Part shown: positions 25,904 to 34,515 of the stretch, in pieces
Layout: every line of letters starts with the position of its first letter
Numbering within the stretch: position 1 is the stretch's first letter
The notes under the pieces: model-generated
The model's input: only the letters and a program-made list of their open reading frames with translations
What the model was told of the DNA's origin: nothing
Databases searched by the model: none
Program-made: the position numbers and the translations under genes
Source of the DNA: Gammaproteobacteria bacterium
GTDB taxonomy: Bacteria; Pseudomonadota; Gammaproteobacteria; Steroidobacterales; Steroidobacteraceae
NCBI GenBank assembly: GCA_027317845.1
Contig: DAHVQK010000104.1
Coordinates: 1 to 37,697 of the forward strand
DNA length: 37,697 nucleotides
Direction of reading: 5' to 3'

Positions 25904-25932
25904 TTGCCGTGGCCCGTGCGGGACTATATTGT
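25904..25932 (+). promoter_or_regulatory. Candidate promoter of the DUF1993 gene
   Basis: TTGCCG at 25904-25909 and TATTGT at 25927-25932 are spaced by 17 bases; an overlapping TATATT at 25925-25930 gives 15. Either would start the transcript about 25 bases before the ATG at 25962. The location in the gap divergent from osmC supports it. Confidence 0.35.
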
Positions 25933-25961
25933 ATGCGCAATCCCGAAGTGAGGTTTCCGAC

Positions 25962-26480
25962 ATGTCGATGTCCAAGGCGTCCCTTCCCGTATTCGAAATC
26001 GGCCTGAACGCGCTCTCGGCGCTCCTCGAGAAGGCCGAGGCATATGCCGAAGCGAAGAAGATCGATCCGGCCGTGCTGCTCAACGAGCGTCTGTTCCCCG
26101 ACATGTTTACGTTCGCCCGCCAGGTCCAGATCGCGTGCGACCAGGCTAAGAACGGTGGCGCGAGGCTCTCCGGCGTCGAGCCGCCGCGGCATGAGGACAG
26201 CGAGAAGACGATCGGGGAGCTCAAGGCGCGGATCGCCAGGACGCTCGAGTACGTCAAAGCCCTCGATGCCAAGAGCATCGACGGCTCGGCCGATCGCGAC
26301 ATCACCTTCCCCCTGGGGCCGGATCACAAGGGCCGCATGAGGGGCGCGGACTATCTCAACCACTTCGTGCTGCCGAACTTCTACTTCCACCTCGCCACCG
26401 CCTACGGCATTCTGCGCCACAACGGGGTGGATCTCGGCAAGCGTGACTTCCTCGGCGCCATCCCGATGACCATGACCTGA
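25962..26480 (+). CDS. DUF1993 domain-containing protein
   Basis: A 172-residue cytoplasmic protein of unknown function; DUF1993 proteins are mostly helical. The ATG at 25962 has a GAGGT ribosome binding site; the ATG two codons later is an alternative. Family features include NERLFPDMFTFARQVQIACDQAK near residues 43-66, LEYVKALDAKSIDGSADRDITF around 95-115, and the C-terminal LPNFYFHLATAYGILRHNGVDLGKRDFLG. The conserved His in YFHLATAY and the Asp/Glu residues could bind a metal as in related DinB-like bundles, but that is inference. It is transcribed alone, divergent from osmC. Confidence 0.88.
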   Translation: MSMSKASLPVFEIGLNALSALLEKAEAYAEAKKIDPAVLLNERLFPDMFTFARQVQIACDQAKNGGARLSGVEPPRHEDSEKTIGELKARIARTLEYVKALDAKSIDGSADRDITFPLGPDHKGRMRGADYLNHFVLPNFYFHLATAYGILRHNGVDLGKRDFLGAIPMTMT

Positions 26481-26822
26481 GACGATGCGGCCGCGGCAGG
26501 GAGGCCCGGAAGGACTTCCCTCGCCGGGCCCGTCACGATGCACCCGAGCGTGGAGCCGGGCTTCGGTGCGCGAACGCCCGGGCTTGCCGCCACGCCCCAT
26601 GGTCGAGGAATGCCTGACGAGCCATTCTGATTCGACCCGCTCATCAAATGAATGGAACGGTCCGGCGTGGTGGCCACCGGTGGGCAGTCGGAGTCGCTCC
26701 TCGACGCTGCGGCGGTTCCAGCTCCGGTCGATCCGCACGGGTTCATCGGGAATCTTGCCGGCCAGCCCGTCGCGCAGGCGCTCGCCCGCCATCCACGGTG
26801 AGCCCGGCCGCCGGCCGGCGGC
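26481..26822. other. Intergenic stretch between convergent genes
   Basis: About 340 bases with no supported gene. A GC-rich dyad at about 26801-26825 (ggctca / tgagcc arms around ccggccgccgg) overlaps the protease stop and may act as a terminator, but it has no T-run. Minus-strand frames here look somewhat protein-like yet have no start signal or family. Confidence 0.4.
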
Positions 26823-29177
26823 TCAGTTCCACGGCCAGGGCTTGAGCGCGTACTGCTTTGGCGGGACATTGTCCGCGAGGTATCTCACGAAGTAATCCCA
26901 TCGCCGCCGAGTGATGTACGGCGTGGCGTAGCCATAGGCGTGACGCGCGTTGGGAATCGCGATCATGTCGAAGTTCTTGTTCGCCTTGATGAGCGCCTGT
27001 ACCACGAGCTGGGTGTTCTCCGGCGGCACGTTGTCGTCCATCGTCCCGTAGGTGAGCATCAGGTGTCCCTCGAGGTGTGAGGCGATCAGCTCGTTGGCCT
27101 GGTTGTCGTAATTGGTGGTGCCGTCCGCATGGCGGACCAGCAGGCCCTGGTACATCTCGCTGTACTGGGTTTCGTAATCGCGATTGTCGTGGTTGCCGCT
27201 CTCGGCCCAGCCGACCTTGAAGAAGTCAGGGTAGCGGAACATGGCGTCCGCCGTGGCGTAGCCGCCGCCGGAATGCCCCCAGATGCCGACGCGGTCGAGG
27301 TCGATCCAGGGATAACGGCGCGCGAGCTCCTTGATCGCGGCGACCTGGTCGGGCAGGGTGTTGTCGCCCATGTCGCCGTACCAGAGGTGGCGAAAGGCGG
27401 CCGAGCGGTACTGAGTGCCCATGCCGTTGATGGCCACCACGATGAAGCCGAGCTCGGCCAGCGACTGATCGTCTAAGCGCGAGGGCTCGAAGCGGAAGGT
27501 GAAAATCGAGCCGATGAAGGGGCCGGGGTAGATGTAATCGACGATCGGATACTTCTTGCGCGGGTCGAAGTTCGTGGGCCTGAACAGCAACCCGTAGAGA
27601 GGGGTCTTGCCGTCCCGGGCCTTCACCACGATCTGCTCGGGCGGTTGCCAGCCCACCGCCTTCAGGCGGGTGAGATCCGCGCGCGCGATGGTGGCGAGGA
27701 CGCGGCCGTTGCGGGCGTTGCGCAGTGTGGTGACCGGCGCACGGGTCGGGGTTGAGCAGCTGTCGACGAAGTATCTGCCGTTCGGCGACATGCTGATCAG
27801 GTGATCGCAAGGCTCGGGTGTCAACAGCTTGGGTTTGCCGCCGCTCAGACTCACTTTCCACAGCTGCTCGTAGTACGGGTTGAGCCCCGGGGTGCGGCCC
27901 ACGGCGCGAAACCAGATCGTGCCGGTCCTGCGATCGACGCGCAGCAGCTGGGTCACGTTGCCCTTGCCGGTCGTGATGGCATGCTCCATCCGGCCGGTCC
28001 TCAGGCTGTAGAGATACAGGTTGCCCCAGTTGCCGCGGTCGCTGTACCAGATGGCCGCGTGCGATCCGGGCAGATAGCGCCAGTCCACGGAGGCCAGGGC
28101 GCTGTTGCCGCTGTTGAAGTAGGTGCGCACGCTGTCCTCGAACACGGTGCGCACGGCGCCGGTGCGCGCATCGGCCACCCGCAACCACTCGTGCTTGCGG
28201 TCGCGCGAGGTGCTCACGAGCGCAAAGGTCCTGCTGTCCGGAGCCCACTGCAGGTCGTCCCAGTGTCCGTCGTCCTTGCAGCTGAGCTCATCGCACAGGC
28301 TGGACAGCCGCTGCTGCGGCGGCAGCTCAAGCCGCACCACCTTGCGCGTGGCGACGTCGATGACGACGGGCTCGATCATGAGCACGTGCTTGTCCCCGGG
28401 CAGCGGGTACTTCCATTTCTCGAGCCTCGGGTGGCCGATCCGGGCGCTGACCAGGTACATGTCCCCCACCTTGCGCTGGTCCTGCTGGTAGGTGGCGATT
28501 TCTCTGGAGTCCGGCGACCAGTCGAGCACCGGCTTGTCGGAGTGCACCCAGCCGGCGTTGTGGGTGGCGTAGCCGAAATTCTTCACGCCGTCGAAGGTGA
28601 GTTGGGTCTCCTTGCCGGTGGCGACGTTGCGCACCCACAGGTTCCAGCCACGGATGAAGGCTTCGAACTTGCCGTTGGGGGAGAGGATGCCGGGCTCCTT
28701 GCCCGTCTTGACCCGCTTCGCCTTGTCGAAACAGACGACGGCGCCCCCCAGATCGCACACGAAGTGCTTGCCCTTGTGGGTGATGTCGTAGCGGTCATCC
28801 GCCAAAATGCGGATGGCGGAGATGGACAGCTTCGTGGCAAGGACCGCTTTGCCCGTGGCCACACTCAGTGCGGCGGCGAGCTTGATCTGGTTGAATGCGC
28901 GCGAGACCTTGCGCGTTGCCGCATCCATCACCCGGTAATGGTCGCCCGCGACGTCGTGGTCGATGAACCAGAAGCGCCCTTTGCCGAGCCAATGGACGGC
29001 GTATACCGCGTGGTCCACGAGGGGCTGGGTGTTGTAGGGCATGAATCGCTCGGCGCGCGCATAGTCCTGCGCCGTGAGCTGGCGCCCCCGGGCCAAGGCG
29101 CCGCCGGCGAGCAGCGCCGCAGCGAGCCCCCCGGCGATCAGACCGGGAATGCGATATCGATTGAGCTCCAAGGACAT
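26823..29177 (-). CDS. Dipeptidyl-peptidase IV-like serine peptidase (S9 family)
   Basis: A 784-residue exported prolyl-specific peptidase that trims dipeptides (X-Pro or X-Ala) from peptides in the periplasm. The ATG at 29177 has an AGGGGA ribosome binding site and opens a signal peptide (hydrophobic residues about 10-28, cleavage near GGALA-RG). Residues about 60-500 form the DPPIV N-terminal beta-propeller; residues about 520-784 are the alpha/beta hydrolase. The triad is S636 (GHSGGG), D714 (YGTMDD) and H746 (ARHAYG), each six positions from human DPP4 630/708/740. FRFEPSRLDDQSLAELGF and DYIYPGP flank the active-site region. It is probably for peptide nutrition; no peptide transporter is adjacent. 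Confidence 0.93.
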   Translation of the reverse strand: MSLELNRYRIPGLIAGGLAAALLAGGALARGRQLTAQDYARAERFMPYNTQPLVDHAVYAVHWLGKGRFWFIDHDVAGDHYRVMDAATRKVSRAFNQIKLAAALSVATGKAVLATKLSISAIRILADDRYDITHKGKHFVCDLGGAVVCFDKAKRVKTGKEPGILSPNGKFEAFIRGWNLWVRNVATGKETQLTFDGVKNFGYATHNAGWVHSDKPVLDWSPDSREIATYQQDQRKVGDMYLVSARIGHPRLEKWKYPLPGDKHVLMIEPVVIDVATRKVVRLELPPQQRLSSLCDELSCKDDGHWDDLQWAPDSRTFALVSTSRDRKHEWLRVADARTGAVRTVFEDSVRTYFNSGNSALASVDWRYLPGSHAAIWYSDRGNWGNLYLYSLRTGRMEHAITTGKGNVTQLLRVDRRTGTIWFRAVGRTPGLNPYYEQLWKVSLSGGKPKLLTPEPCDHLISMSPNGRYFVDSCSTPTRAPVTTLRNARNGRVLATIARADLTRLKAVGWQPPEQIVVKARDGKTPLYGLLFRPTNFDPRKKYPIVDYIYPGPFIGSIFTFRFEPSRLDDQSLAELGFIVVAINGMGTQYRSAAFRHLWYGDMGDNTLPDQVAAIKELARRYPWIDLDRVGIWGHSGGGYATADAMFRYPDFFKVGWAESGNHDNRDYETQYSEMYQGLLVRHADGTTNYDNQANELIASHLEGHLMLTYGTMDDNVPPENTQLVVQALIKANKNFDMIAIPNARHAYGYATPYITRRRWDYFVRYLADNVPPKQYALKPWPWN

Positions 29178-29379
29178 GCCATATCCCCTGTCGTTGTCAT
29201 CCAGCTGGTGTGCCGCGCGGGTGGCCGACGCCAGAGTCCAAAGACACGCGGGCGCAAGGCGAAGAGGTGGGCACCGGCTTCCTCGATGAGCGGCACAGCC
29301 TACGCGTCGCTTACGGCACGGGATACCCCGCCGGTCGAGTTCATTGAACCGCTCGACGCAAGAGAAGGGCGCGGGTCCC

Positions 29380-29646
29380 TCAGCGCAACTGGCTGTCCTT
29401 GCTGCCCCGGCGGTTGTAGCCGCTGAACGCGGCGATTTTTCGATCGGTCGCTTCCTGGCAGGGCAGGCACAGGCGCACGCCCGGCACCGCCTGGCGGCGG
29501 GCCTCGGGGATGGCACCGCCGCACTCGGCGCAATGGGTGAGTCCCTGCCCCTGCGGCAGGCGGCTCTGCGCGCGGCGGACGCCGTCGCTCACGGTCGCGT
29601 CGATTTGATCTTGCACGGCGCCATCGCCGGCCCAGCCAGTGGCCAT
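29380..29646 (-). CDS. ybiI: YbiI-like DksA/TraR C4-type zinc finger protein
   Basis: An 88-residue small zinc-finger protein very close in outline to E. coli YbiI. It opens MATGWAGDGAVQDQID, has the C4 zinc site CAECGGAIP...CLPCQ, and ends GYNRRGSKDSQLR, which is the same ending I know from the E. coli protein. DksA/TraR proteins act in the RNA polymerase secondary channel, but this short form lacks most of the coiled coil and its role is unclear. A minus-strand TACAAT at 29692-29687 is a possible -10 box. It is divergent from the marR efflux operon. Confidence 0.92.
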   Translation of the reverse strand: MATGWAGDGAVQDQIDATVSDGVRRAQSRLPQGQGLTHCAECGGAIPEARRQAVPGVRLCLPCQEATDRKIAAFSGYNRRGSKDSQLR

Positions 29647-29747
29647 GGTTCGTCAGCCAAAGAAATGAGAGGGAACGGAGCCCAGTATTGTACGCGCACG
29701 GGGCCGCGAGGCGACCCGCGGCCGATCTGTGACGCAACTGTATCTCC

Positions 29748-29785
29748 TCATATCATATACAATGATACTATATATAATGATATGA
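29748..29785. promoter_or_regulatory. AT-rich dyad, probable MarR operator and promoter
   Basis: In GC-rich surroundings this AT-rich block holds a 9-bp inverted repeat tcatatcat (29748-29756) / atgatatga (29777-29785), plus a nested tatcat (29751-29756) / atgata (29762-29767). TACAAT (29758-29763) and a perfect TATAAT (29773-29778) are possible -10 boxes. The right arm overlaps the marR start codon. MarR proteins usually bind such dyads over their own promoter, so autorepression of the efflux operon relieved by a drug ligand is likely. Confidence 0.6.
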
Positions 29786-30279
29786 CAGCCGATCACCACC
29801 GCCAGCTGGGTTTTCTGCTGAAGGACGTCAGCCGCCGCTACACTCGCCGCTTCGAGGAGCGGGCGCAGAGCCTTTCGCTCACCCTGCCCCAGTGCAAGGC
29901 GCTCATTTATCTGGAGGGGAGCGAGGGCATCAGCCAGAAGCGTCTGGCGGAGCTCACCGAGCTCGATCCCATGACCCTGGTGCGCATCCTCGACCGCATG
30001 GAATCGGACGGGTGGGTGCAGCGACGCTTCGATCCCTCGGACCGTCGCGCGCATGCCCTGTGGCTTACCCCGAAGGCCAAGCCCGTCGTCGAGCATGTCG
30101 GGCAACTGATCAGCGAGACTCGCGCCGAGATGCTGCAGGGGCTTTCGGGCGAGGAGCGCACGCTCCTGGTGGTCCTGCTCGAGCGGTTGCACACGAACCT
30201 CACCGCGCTGTCGCCGCTCCCGGCACCTTCCCCGCAGCCGCTCGATCCGGCCCGAAAGGCACAAAGGATTTCAAAGTGA
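29782..30279 (+). CDS. MarR family transcriptional regulator
   Basis: A 165-residue winged-helix repressor. The ATG at 29782 (MTADHHRQLGFLLKDVSRRY) was chosen as the natural family start; no Shine-Dalgarno sequence precedes it and the -10-like boxes are very close, so the mRNA may be leaderless or nearly so. The DNA-binding part spans about 35-105, with ISQKRLAELTELDPMTLVRILDRMESDGWVQRRFDPSDRRAHALWLT (helix-turn-helix then the wing DPSDRRA). The C-terminal helices dimerise. Its last codon overlaps the GTG of emrA (GTGA), so it heads the efflux operon and most likely represses it. Confidence 0.92.
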   Translation: MTADHHRQLGFLLKDVSRRYTRRFEERAQSLSLTLPQCKALIYLEGSEGISQKRLAELTELDPMTLVRILDRMESDGWVQRRFDPSDRRAHALWLTPKAKPVVEHVGQLISETRAEMLQGLSGEERTLLVVLLERLHTNLTALSPLPAPSPQPLDPARKAQRISK

Positions 30280-31409
30280 ACGATTCGGCCCCAACCGCGG
30301 CGCGGCTCGCCGAACCACCGCCTGCCGGGACCGTAAGCATCGACCCGGCTCACGCGCCCGGGACGAGGCCCGCGCAGCGTTCCTGGCGCGAGCGGCTGCG
30401 CCGGCCCCTCATGTGGGGTGTGCCGCTGCTCATGCTGGCTGCGGGATTGTATTTCTACCTCACCAGCGGACGTTATCAGTCGACCGACGATGCGTATCTG
30501 CGGGCCGCTCAGGTACAGATCAGCGCCGACGTGTCGGGCAGGGTGAGCGCGCTCGAGGTGCATGACAATGAGCGAGTGCACCGAGGCCAGATGCTTTTCC
30601 GGCTGGATGACCGGGCATTTCGCATCGCCGTGCAGGCCGCGCAGGCCCGCCTTGCCGGCGCGCGGCTCACGGTCGAGTCGCTCCAGGCGGACTATCGGGG
30701 CAGTGTCGCGGCGCTGCACTCCGCCGAGAGCGAGCTCGCCTACGCGGGGCGGGAATTCCGCCGCCAGTCCCGACTGCTCAAGATCGGTGTGGCCTCGCAG
30801 TCGCAGGTGGATCGGGCCCGGCTCGCGCTGCAGCAGGCCCAGGAGGCGGTGACGGCCGCCCGACAGCGCATCATCGGCGTGCTCGCGCGATTGGGAGGCA
30901 ATCCCGGGTTGCCCGTGGACGCGCACCCACAGGTCGAGCAAGCCCTTGCCGCCCTCGATCGCGCGCGCCTCAATCTGTCATACACCACCGTCCGCGCGCC
31001 CGCCGATGGCATCGTGACGGGCGTCGAGCATCTTCAGGTCGGTGGCTATCTTTCCGAGGCCACACCCGCCTTCGTACTGGTCTCCACCCGCGATGTCTGG
31101 GTGGAGGCGGACTACAAGGAGAATCAGCTGGCCGACATCAGGCCGGGCGAGCGCGCCACGGTGAACATCGACGCCTACCCGGGCCGTACCTTCCACGCCG
31201 TGGTGACCAGCATCACCCCGGGCACGGGATCGCAGTTCTCCGTCCTGCCGCCGCAGAATGCGACCGGCAACTGGGTGAAGGTGGTGCAGCGGCTCGGCGT
31301 GCGATTGCAGCTGCAAAGCACCCTGCCCGCCGTGCGCTCGGGACTCAGCGCCTCGGTGACGATAGACACGCGCTCCGGAGCGGGGCGCGCGGCCGTCGCA
31401 GCGCACTGA
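30276..31409 (+). CDS. emrA: EmrA-like HlyD family membrane fusion protein
   Basis: A 377-residue adaptor anchored in the inner membrane by one helix (about 46-64), linking the MFS pump to an outer-membrane channel. The start is GTG at 30276, overlapping the marR stop, with an AAGGA ribosome binding site. After STDDAYLRAAQVQISADVSGRV, the typical EmrA entry, come a lipoyl half-motif, a coiled-coil hairpin (about 115-215), the second lipoyl half (TTVRAPADGIVTG) and the barrel domain with VEADYKENQLADIRPGE and the SITPGTGSQFSVLPPQNATGNWVKVVQR segment characteristic of EmrA. The coiled coil is normal for the family. Confidence 0.92.
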   Translation: MNDSAPTAARLAEPPPAGTVSIDPAHAPGTRPAQRSWRERLRRPLMWGVPLLMLAAGLYFYLTSGRYQSTDDAYLRAAQVQISADVSGRVSALEVHDNERVHRGQMLFRLDDRAFRIAVQAAQARLAGARLTVESLQADYRGSVAALHSAESELAYAGREFRRQSRLLKIGVASQSQVDRARLALQQAQEAVTAARQRIIGVLARLGGNPGLPVDAHPQVEQALAALDRARLNLSYTTVRAPADGIVTGVEHLQVGGYLSEATPAFVLVSTRDVWVEADYKENQLADIRPGERATVNIDAYPGRTFHAVVTSITPGTGSQFSVLPPQNATGNWVKVVQRLGVRLQLQSTLPAVRSGLSASVTIDTRSGAGRAAVAAH

Positions 31410-31441
31410 GAAACCAAGGCTCAACGGCAGCCGGCGCCACC

Positions 31442-32950
31442 ATGGAGAATGCCTCCGTCCATCGCGTACCGATCACCATATCGGTCACGCTCGCCACCGT
31501 GCTGCAGGCCGTGGACATGACCATCGCGAACGTCGCGCTGCCACGCATCGGCGGCAGCATGTCCGCGACTCTCGAGCAGATGGACTGGGTGCTCACCTCC
31601 TACATCGTGGCTGCCGCCATCATGACGCCGCTGTCGGGCTGGCTCGCGGGCCGCTACGGACGCAAGCGCGTGCTGGTGCTGTCGGTGATCGGGTTCACGG
31701 TGAGCTCGATGCTGTGCGGCATGGCGCAGTCGATCGATCAGATCGTCCTCTTCCGGCTGCTGCAGGGCGCCTCGGGCGCGGGCCTCGTGCCGCTCTCGCA
31801 GGCGGTGCTGCTCGACATCAACCCGCCGGAGCGCCACGGCCGCGCCATGGCGCTGTGGGGGCAGGGCGTGGTGATCGGGCCCATGCTGGCGCCGGTGCTC
31901 GGCGGCTGGCTCACCGACAATTACAGCTGGCGCTGGGTCTTCTACATCAACGTGCCGTTCGGCATCCTGGCAGCCATCGGTCTGATGACCTACCTGCGCG
32001 AGACCGAGCCGCGCCGCTCGTCTTTCGACTTCCTGGGCTTTGGCGCGCTCAGTCTCGCGGTCGGGGCGCTGCAGTTGCTGCTCGACCGTGGCGAGCTCAA
32101 GGACTGGTTCGCCTCGCCCGAGATCTGGATCGAGGCGGGCGTGATGGCCGCCGCGTTCTGGGTGTTCATGGTGCAGACGGTGATGGCGCGCGAGCCGTTC
32201 GTGAGCCCGGGTCTGTTCAGGGACCGCAATTTCGCCGTCGGCAATTTCCTCATCTTCGTCGTGGGCGTGGTGCTGTTTGCGACGCTCGCGCTCCTGCCGC
32301 CGATTCTCGAGGACCTGCTCGGCTATCCGGTGACCACCTCGGGCATCGCCATGGCGCCGCGGGGCTTCGGCAGCTTCGTCGCCATGACCATAGCCGGACG
32401 GCTCATCGGCCGCGTGGATTCGCGGCTGCTGATCGGCGCGGGGCTTGCCACGACCGCCGCCTCGCTCCTCATCATGTGCGGCTACTCCACACAGATGCCC
32501 CAGGGACTCATCTGGTCGAGCACCTTCCTTCAGGGGCTCGGCACGGGGATGGCGTACGTGACGCTCACGACGGTGACGTTTGCGACACTCGCCACCCAGC
32601 ATCGATCCGAGGGGACGTCCATGTTCAACCTGCTGCGCAATATCGGCAGCAGCATCGGCATAGCCGGCACCAGCGCATTGCTGACACGCAACACCCAGAT
32701 CGTGCATGAACGCCTGGCCGCGCACATCGTGCCCTACGGCAGTCAGATCCGGCTGCACGCCCCGTTCAGCTTCAATTCGGCCGCAGGGCTGACTGCGCTC
32801 AACGATGCCGTGACCCGTCAGGCTCAGATGATCGCCTATAACGACGACTTCAAACTGATGTTCCTCATGACGCTGGCTTTGCTGCCGCTGCTGCTGTTGC
32901 TGCGCACCAAGGGCGCGCATCTGGAGGAAGAGTCCGTGGTGCTGGATTGA
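31442..32950 (+). CDS. emrB: EmrB-like MFS drug transporter (DHA2 family)
   Basis: A 502-residue inner-membrane proton antiporter, with the 14-helix topology expected of DHA2. It begins PITISVTLATVLQAVDMTIANVALPRI, containing motif D1 of the 14-TMS family. Motif A is GWLAGRYGRKR (about 65-75) and the antiporter motif C region is GQGVVIGPMLAPVLGG (about 140-155). WRWVFYINVPFG is another hallmark of EmrB/QacA pumps. The ATG at 31442 lies 32 bases after emrA, and the stop is one base before the nodT start. With EmrA and the NodT-like channel it forms a tripartite pump for hydrophobic or uncoupling drugs; actual substrates are not predictable. Confidence 0.93.
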   Translation: MENASVHRVPITISVTLATVLQAVDMTIANVALPRIGGSMSATLEQMDWVLTSYIVAAAIMTPLSGWLAGRYGRKRVLVLSVIGFTVSSMLCGMAQSIDQIVLFRLLQGASGAGLVPLSQAVLLDINPPERHGRAMALWGQGVVIGPMLAPVLGGWLTDNYSWRWVFYINVPFGILAAIGLMTYLRETEPRRSSFDFLGFGALSLAVGALQLLLDRGELKDWFASPEIWIEAGVMAAAFWVFMVQTVMAREPFVSPGLFRDRNFAVGNFLIFVVGVVLFATLALLPPILEDLLGYPVTTSGIAMAPRGFGSFVAMTIAGRLIGRVDSRLLIGAGLATTAASLLIMCGYSTQMPQGLIWSSTFLQGLGTGMAYVTLTTVTFATLATQHRSEGTSMFNLLRNIGSSIGIAGTSALLTRNTQIVHERLAAHIVPYGSQIRLHAPFSFNSAAGLTALNDAVTRQAQMIAYNDDFKLMFLMTLALLPLLLLLRTKGAHLEEESVVLD

Positions 32951-32951
32951 C

Positions 32952-34415
32952 ATGATCACCCGTGTGCAAGATCGGCTGCGAGCGCCGGCCCTCGGCGCGG
33001 CCCTGGCGCTCGCGCTCGCGGGTTGCGTGGCCGGGCCCTCCTTCCATCGCCCGAGCGTCCCACTGCCTGCGCGGTACCGGCCGATGACAGAATCGTCCGC
33101 TGCCGCGCGGCCCCAGTCCTTCTCGCCGGGCCGCTATCGGCAGCGGATCGAGCACGGCGCGCGGCAGACAGCGCCGTGGTGGACTTTGTTTCACTCACCG
33201 CAGCTCGATGCGCTGATGCGGCGGGCGCTCACCGACAACCACGACCTCGCCGCCGCCCGGGCCGCCGTGGCGCAGGCGAGAGAGTTGGTGGCCGTCGGAG
33301 CCGCCGGGCGCTATCCCCAAGTGATGGGTGATGCCTCCGGCGGGCGCCAGAAGTACGGGGCCAATTTCCTCGGGCCGGATGCGTTTCCCCCGTTCAGTTA
33401 TGTGGCGGTCGGCGCGGGCATCAGTTATCGCCTCGACTACATCGGCGCCGAGGCGCGCACGGTGGAAGAGCGGCAGGCGCTCGTCCAATATCAACTCAGC
33501 GAGAGTGGCGCCACACGCCTGGTCCTCACCGGGGCGGTGGCATCCCAGGCGATCATGATTGCCGCCACGCGCGCTGAGATCCATGCCGTGAAGGGATTGC
33601 TCGCCGAGGATCGCGCAAACCTCGCCTTGGTGCGCAGCGCGGTCGCCGCGGGTTCCGTTCCGCGCCTCGACGCGTTGACGGCACGCAGCCAGCTTGCAAG
33701 CGATCAGACGCTGCTGCCACCGTTGTATCAGAGGTTGGCCGTCGCGCGTCACGCGCTCGCCGTGCTGCTCGGCCGATCTCCGGCCGCGTGGTCGGAGCCG
33801 GATCCCGCACTGGCGGAGTTCACTTTGCCGCGGCAGGTGCCGCTCAGAGTGCCCTCGGAACTGGTTCGCAGGCGTCCGGACATCCTCGCCGCGCAGGCAC
33901 AGCTGCATGCCGCCACGGCGGCTGTGGGTGTGGCCACGGCAGATCTCTATCCCCGTATCGATCTGACCGCAAGCCTGACCGAGGCGGCGCTGCGGCCCGG
34001 TGCATTGTTCGGCCCCGGCTCGCTCGCCTGGTCCCTCATCGGGGGAGTGACCGAGCCGTTGTTCGATGGAGGCAGGCTGCGTGCGAAGCGGCGCGCAGCG
34101 CTCGATGTGCTCGATGAACGGGCGCAGGCGTACCAGCAGGTGGTGCTGGTGGCCTTCCGGCAGGTATCCGACGCACTCGATGCCTTGCGCTACGATGCGG
34201 ACCTGGTTGCCGCGCAAGCCCACGCGCGTGCGCTGTCGCGCACTCGCCTGAGGCTCGAGCGCGAGAGCTATCGAGCGGGTCACTCGGGATTGCTGCCAGT
34301 GCTCGATGCGGAGCGGCAGCGCGAGCACGCCGACCTCGGCCTGGTGCGGGCCGAGGAGCAACAGTACCTCGACACCATCCGGCTGCTGCTCGCCTCGGGC
34401 GGTCCGGTAACCTGA
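32952..34415 (+). CDS. NodT family outer membrane efflux lipoprotein
   Basis: A 487-residue TolC-like channel, the outer-membrane partner of the EmrAB pump encoded just upstream. A signal peptide with lipobox ALAGC gives lipid-anchored Cys25. APWWTLFHSPQLDALMRRAL (about 75-94) is the classic NodT/OprM opening. VPSELVRRRPDILAAQAQLHAATAAVGVATADLYPRIDLT (about 295-335) is the other family hallmark, and the C-terminal half repeats the outer-membrane-efflux helical pattern. The ATG at 32952 starts one base after the emrB stop, so the genes are coupled. It is followed by a strong hairpin shared with the convergent SPOR gene. Confidence 0.93.
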   Translation: MITRVQDRLRAPALGAALALALAGCVAGPSFHRPSVPLPARYRPMTESSAAARPQSFSPGRYRQRIEHGARQTAPWWTLFHSPQLDALMRRALTDNHDLAAARAAVAQARELVAVGAAGRYPQVMGDASGGRQKYGANFLGPDAFPPFSYVAVGAGISYRLDYIGAEARTVEERQALVQYQLSESGATRLVLTGAVASQAIMIAATRAEIHAVKGLLAEDRANLALVRSAVAAGSVPRLDALTARSQLASDQTLLPPLYQRLAVARHALAVLLGRSPAAWSEPDPALAEFTLPRQVPLRVPSELVRRRPDILAAQAQLHAATAAVGVATADLYPRIDLTASLTEAALRPGALFGPGSLAWSLIGGVTEPLFDGGRLRAKRRAALDVLDERAQAYQQVVLVAFRQVSDALDALRYDADLVAAQAHARALSRTRLRLERESYRAGHSGLLPVLDAERQREHADLGLVRAEEQQYLDTIRLLLASGGPVT

Positions 34416-34482
34416 CAGGGATACCCGGCCGGCCGCCCGCATCACGCGCGGCCGGCTCCGCGAGGAAGCCGAAGGATTGGCC

Positions 34483-34509
34483 GCCCGAAGCGCCAGCGGC
34501 GCTTCGGGC
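34483..34509. terminator. Bidirectional terminator-like hairpin
   Basis: A perfect 12-bp inverted repeat (gcccgaagcgcc at 34483-34494 and its complement at 34498-34509) with a three-base loop lies in the convergent gap. It is 6 bases beyond the SPOR gene stop and about 70 bases beyond nodT. Its position fits a terminator serving both directions. T-runs are weak on both sides, so efficiency may depend on the very stable stem or on Rho. Confidence 0.6.
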
Positions 34510-34515
34510 CCCTCG

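Noticed and set aside
26481-26792. Minus-strand protein-like frame beginning MAGERLRDGL at 26792
   Set aside because: It has no ribosome binding site or recognisable family and continues as antisense to the DUF1993 gene.
31421-32959. 512-codon minus-strand open frame
   Set aside because: It is antisense to emrB and shows no domain or start signal.
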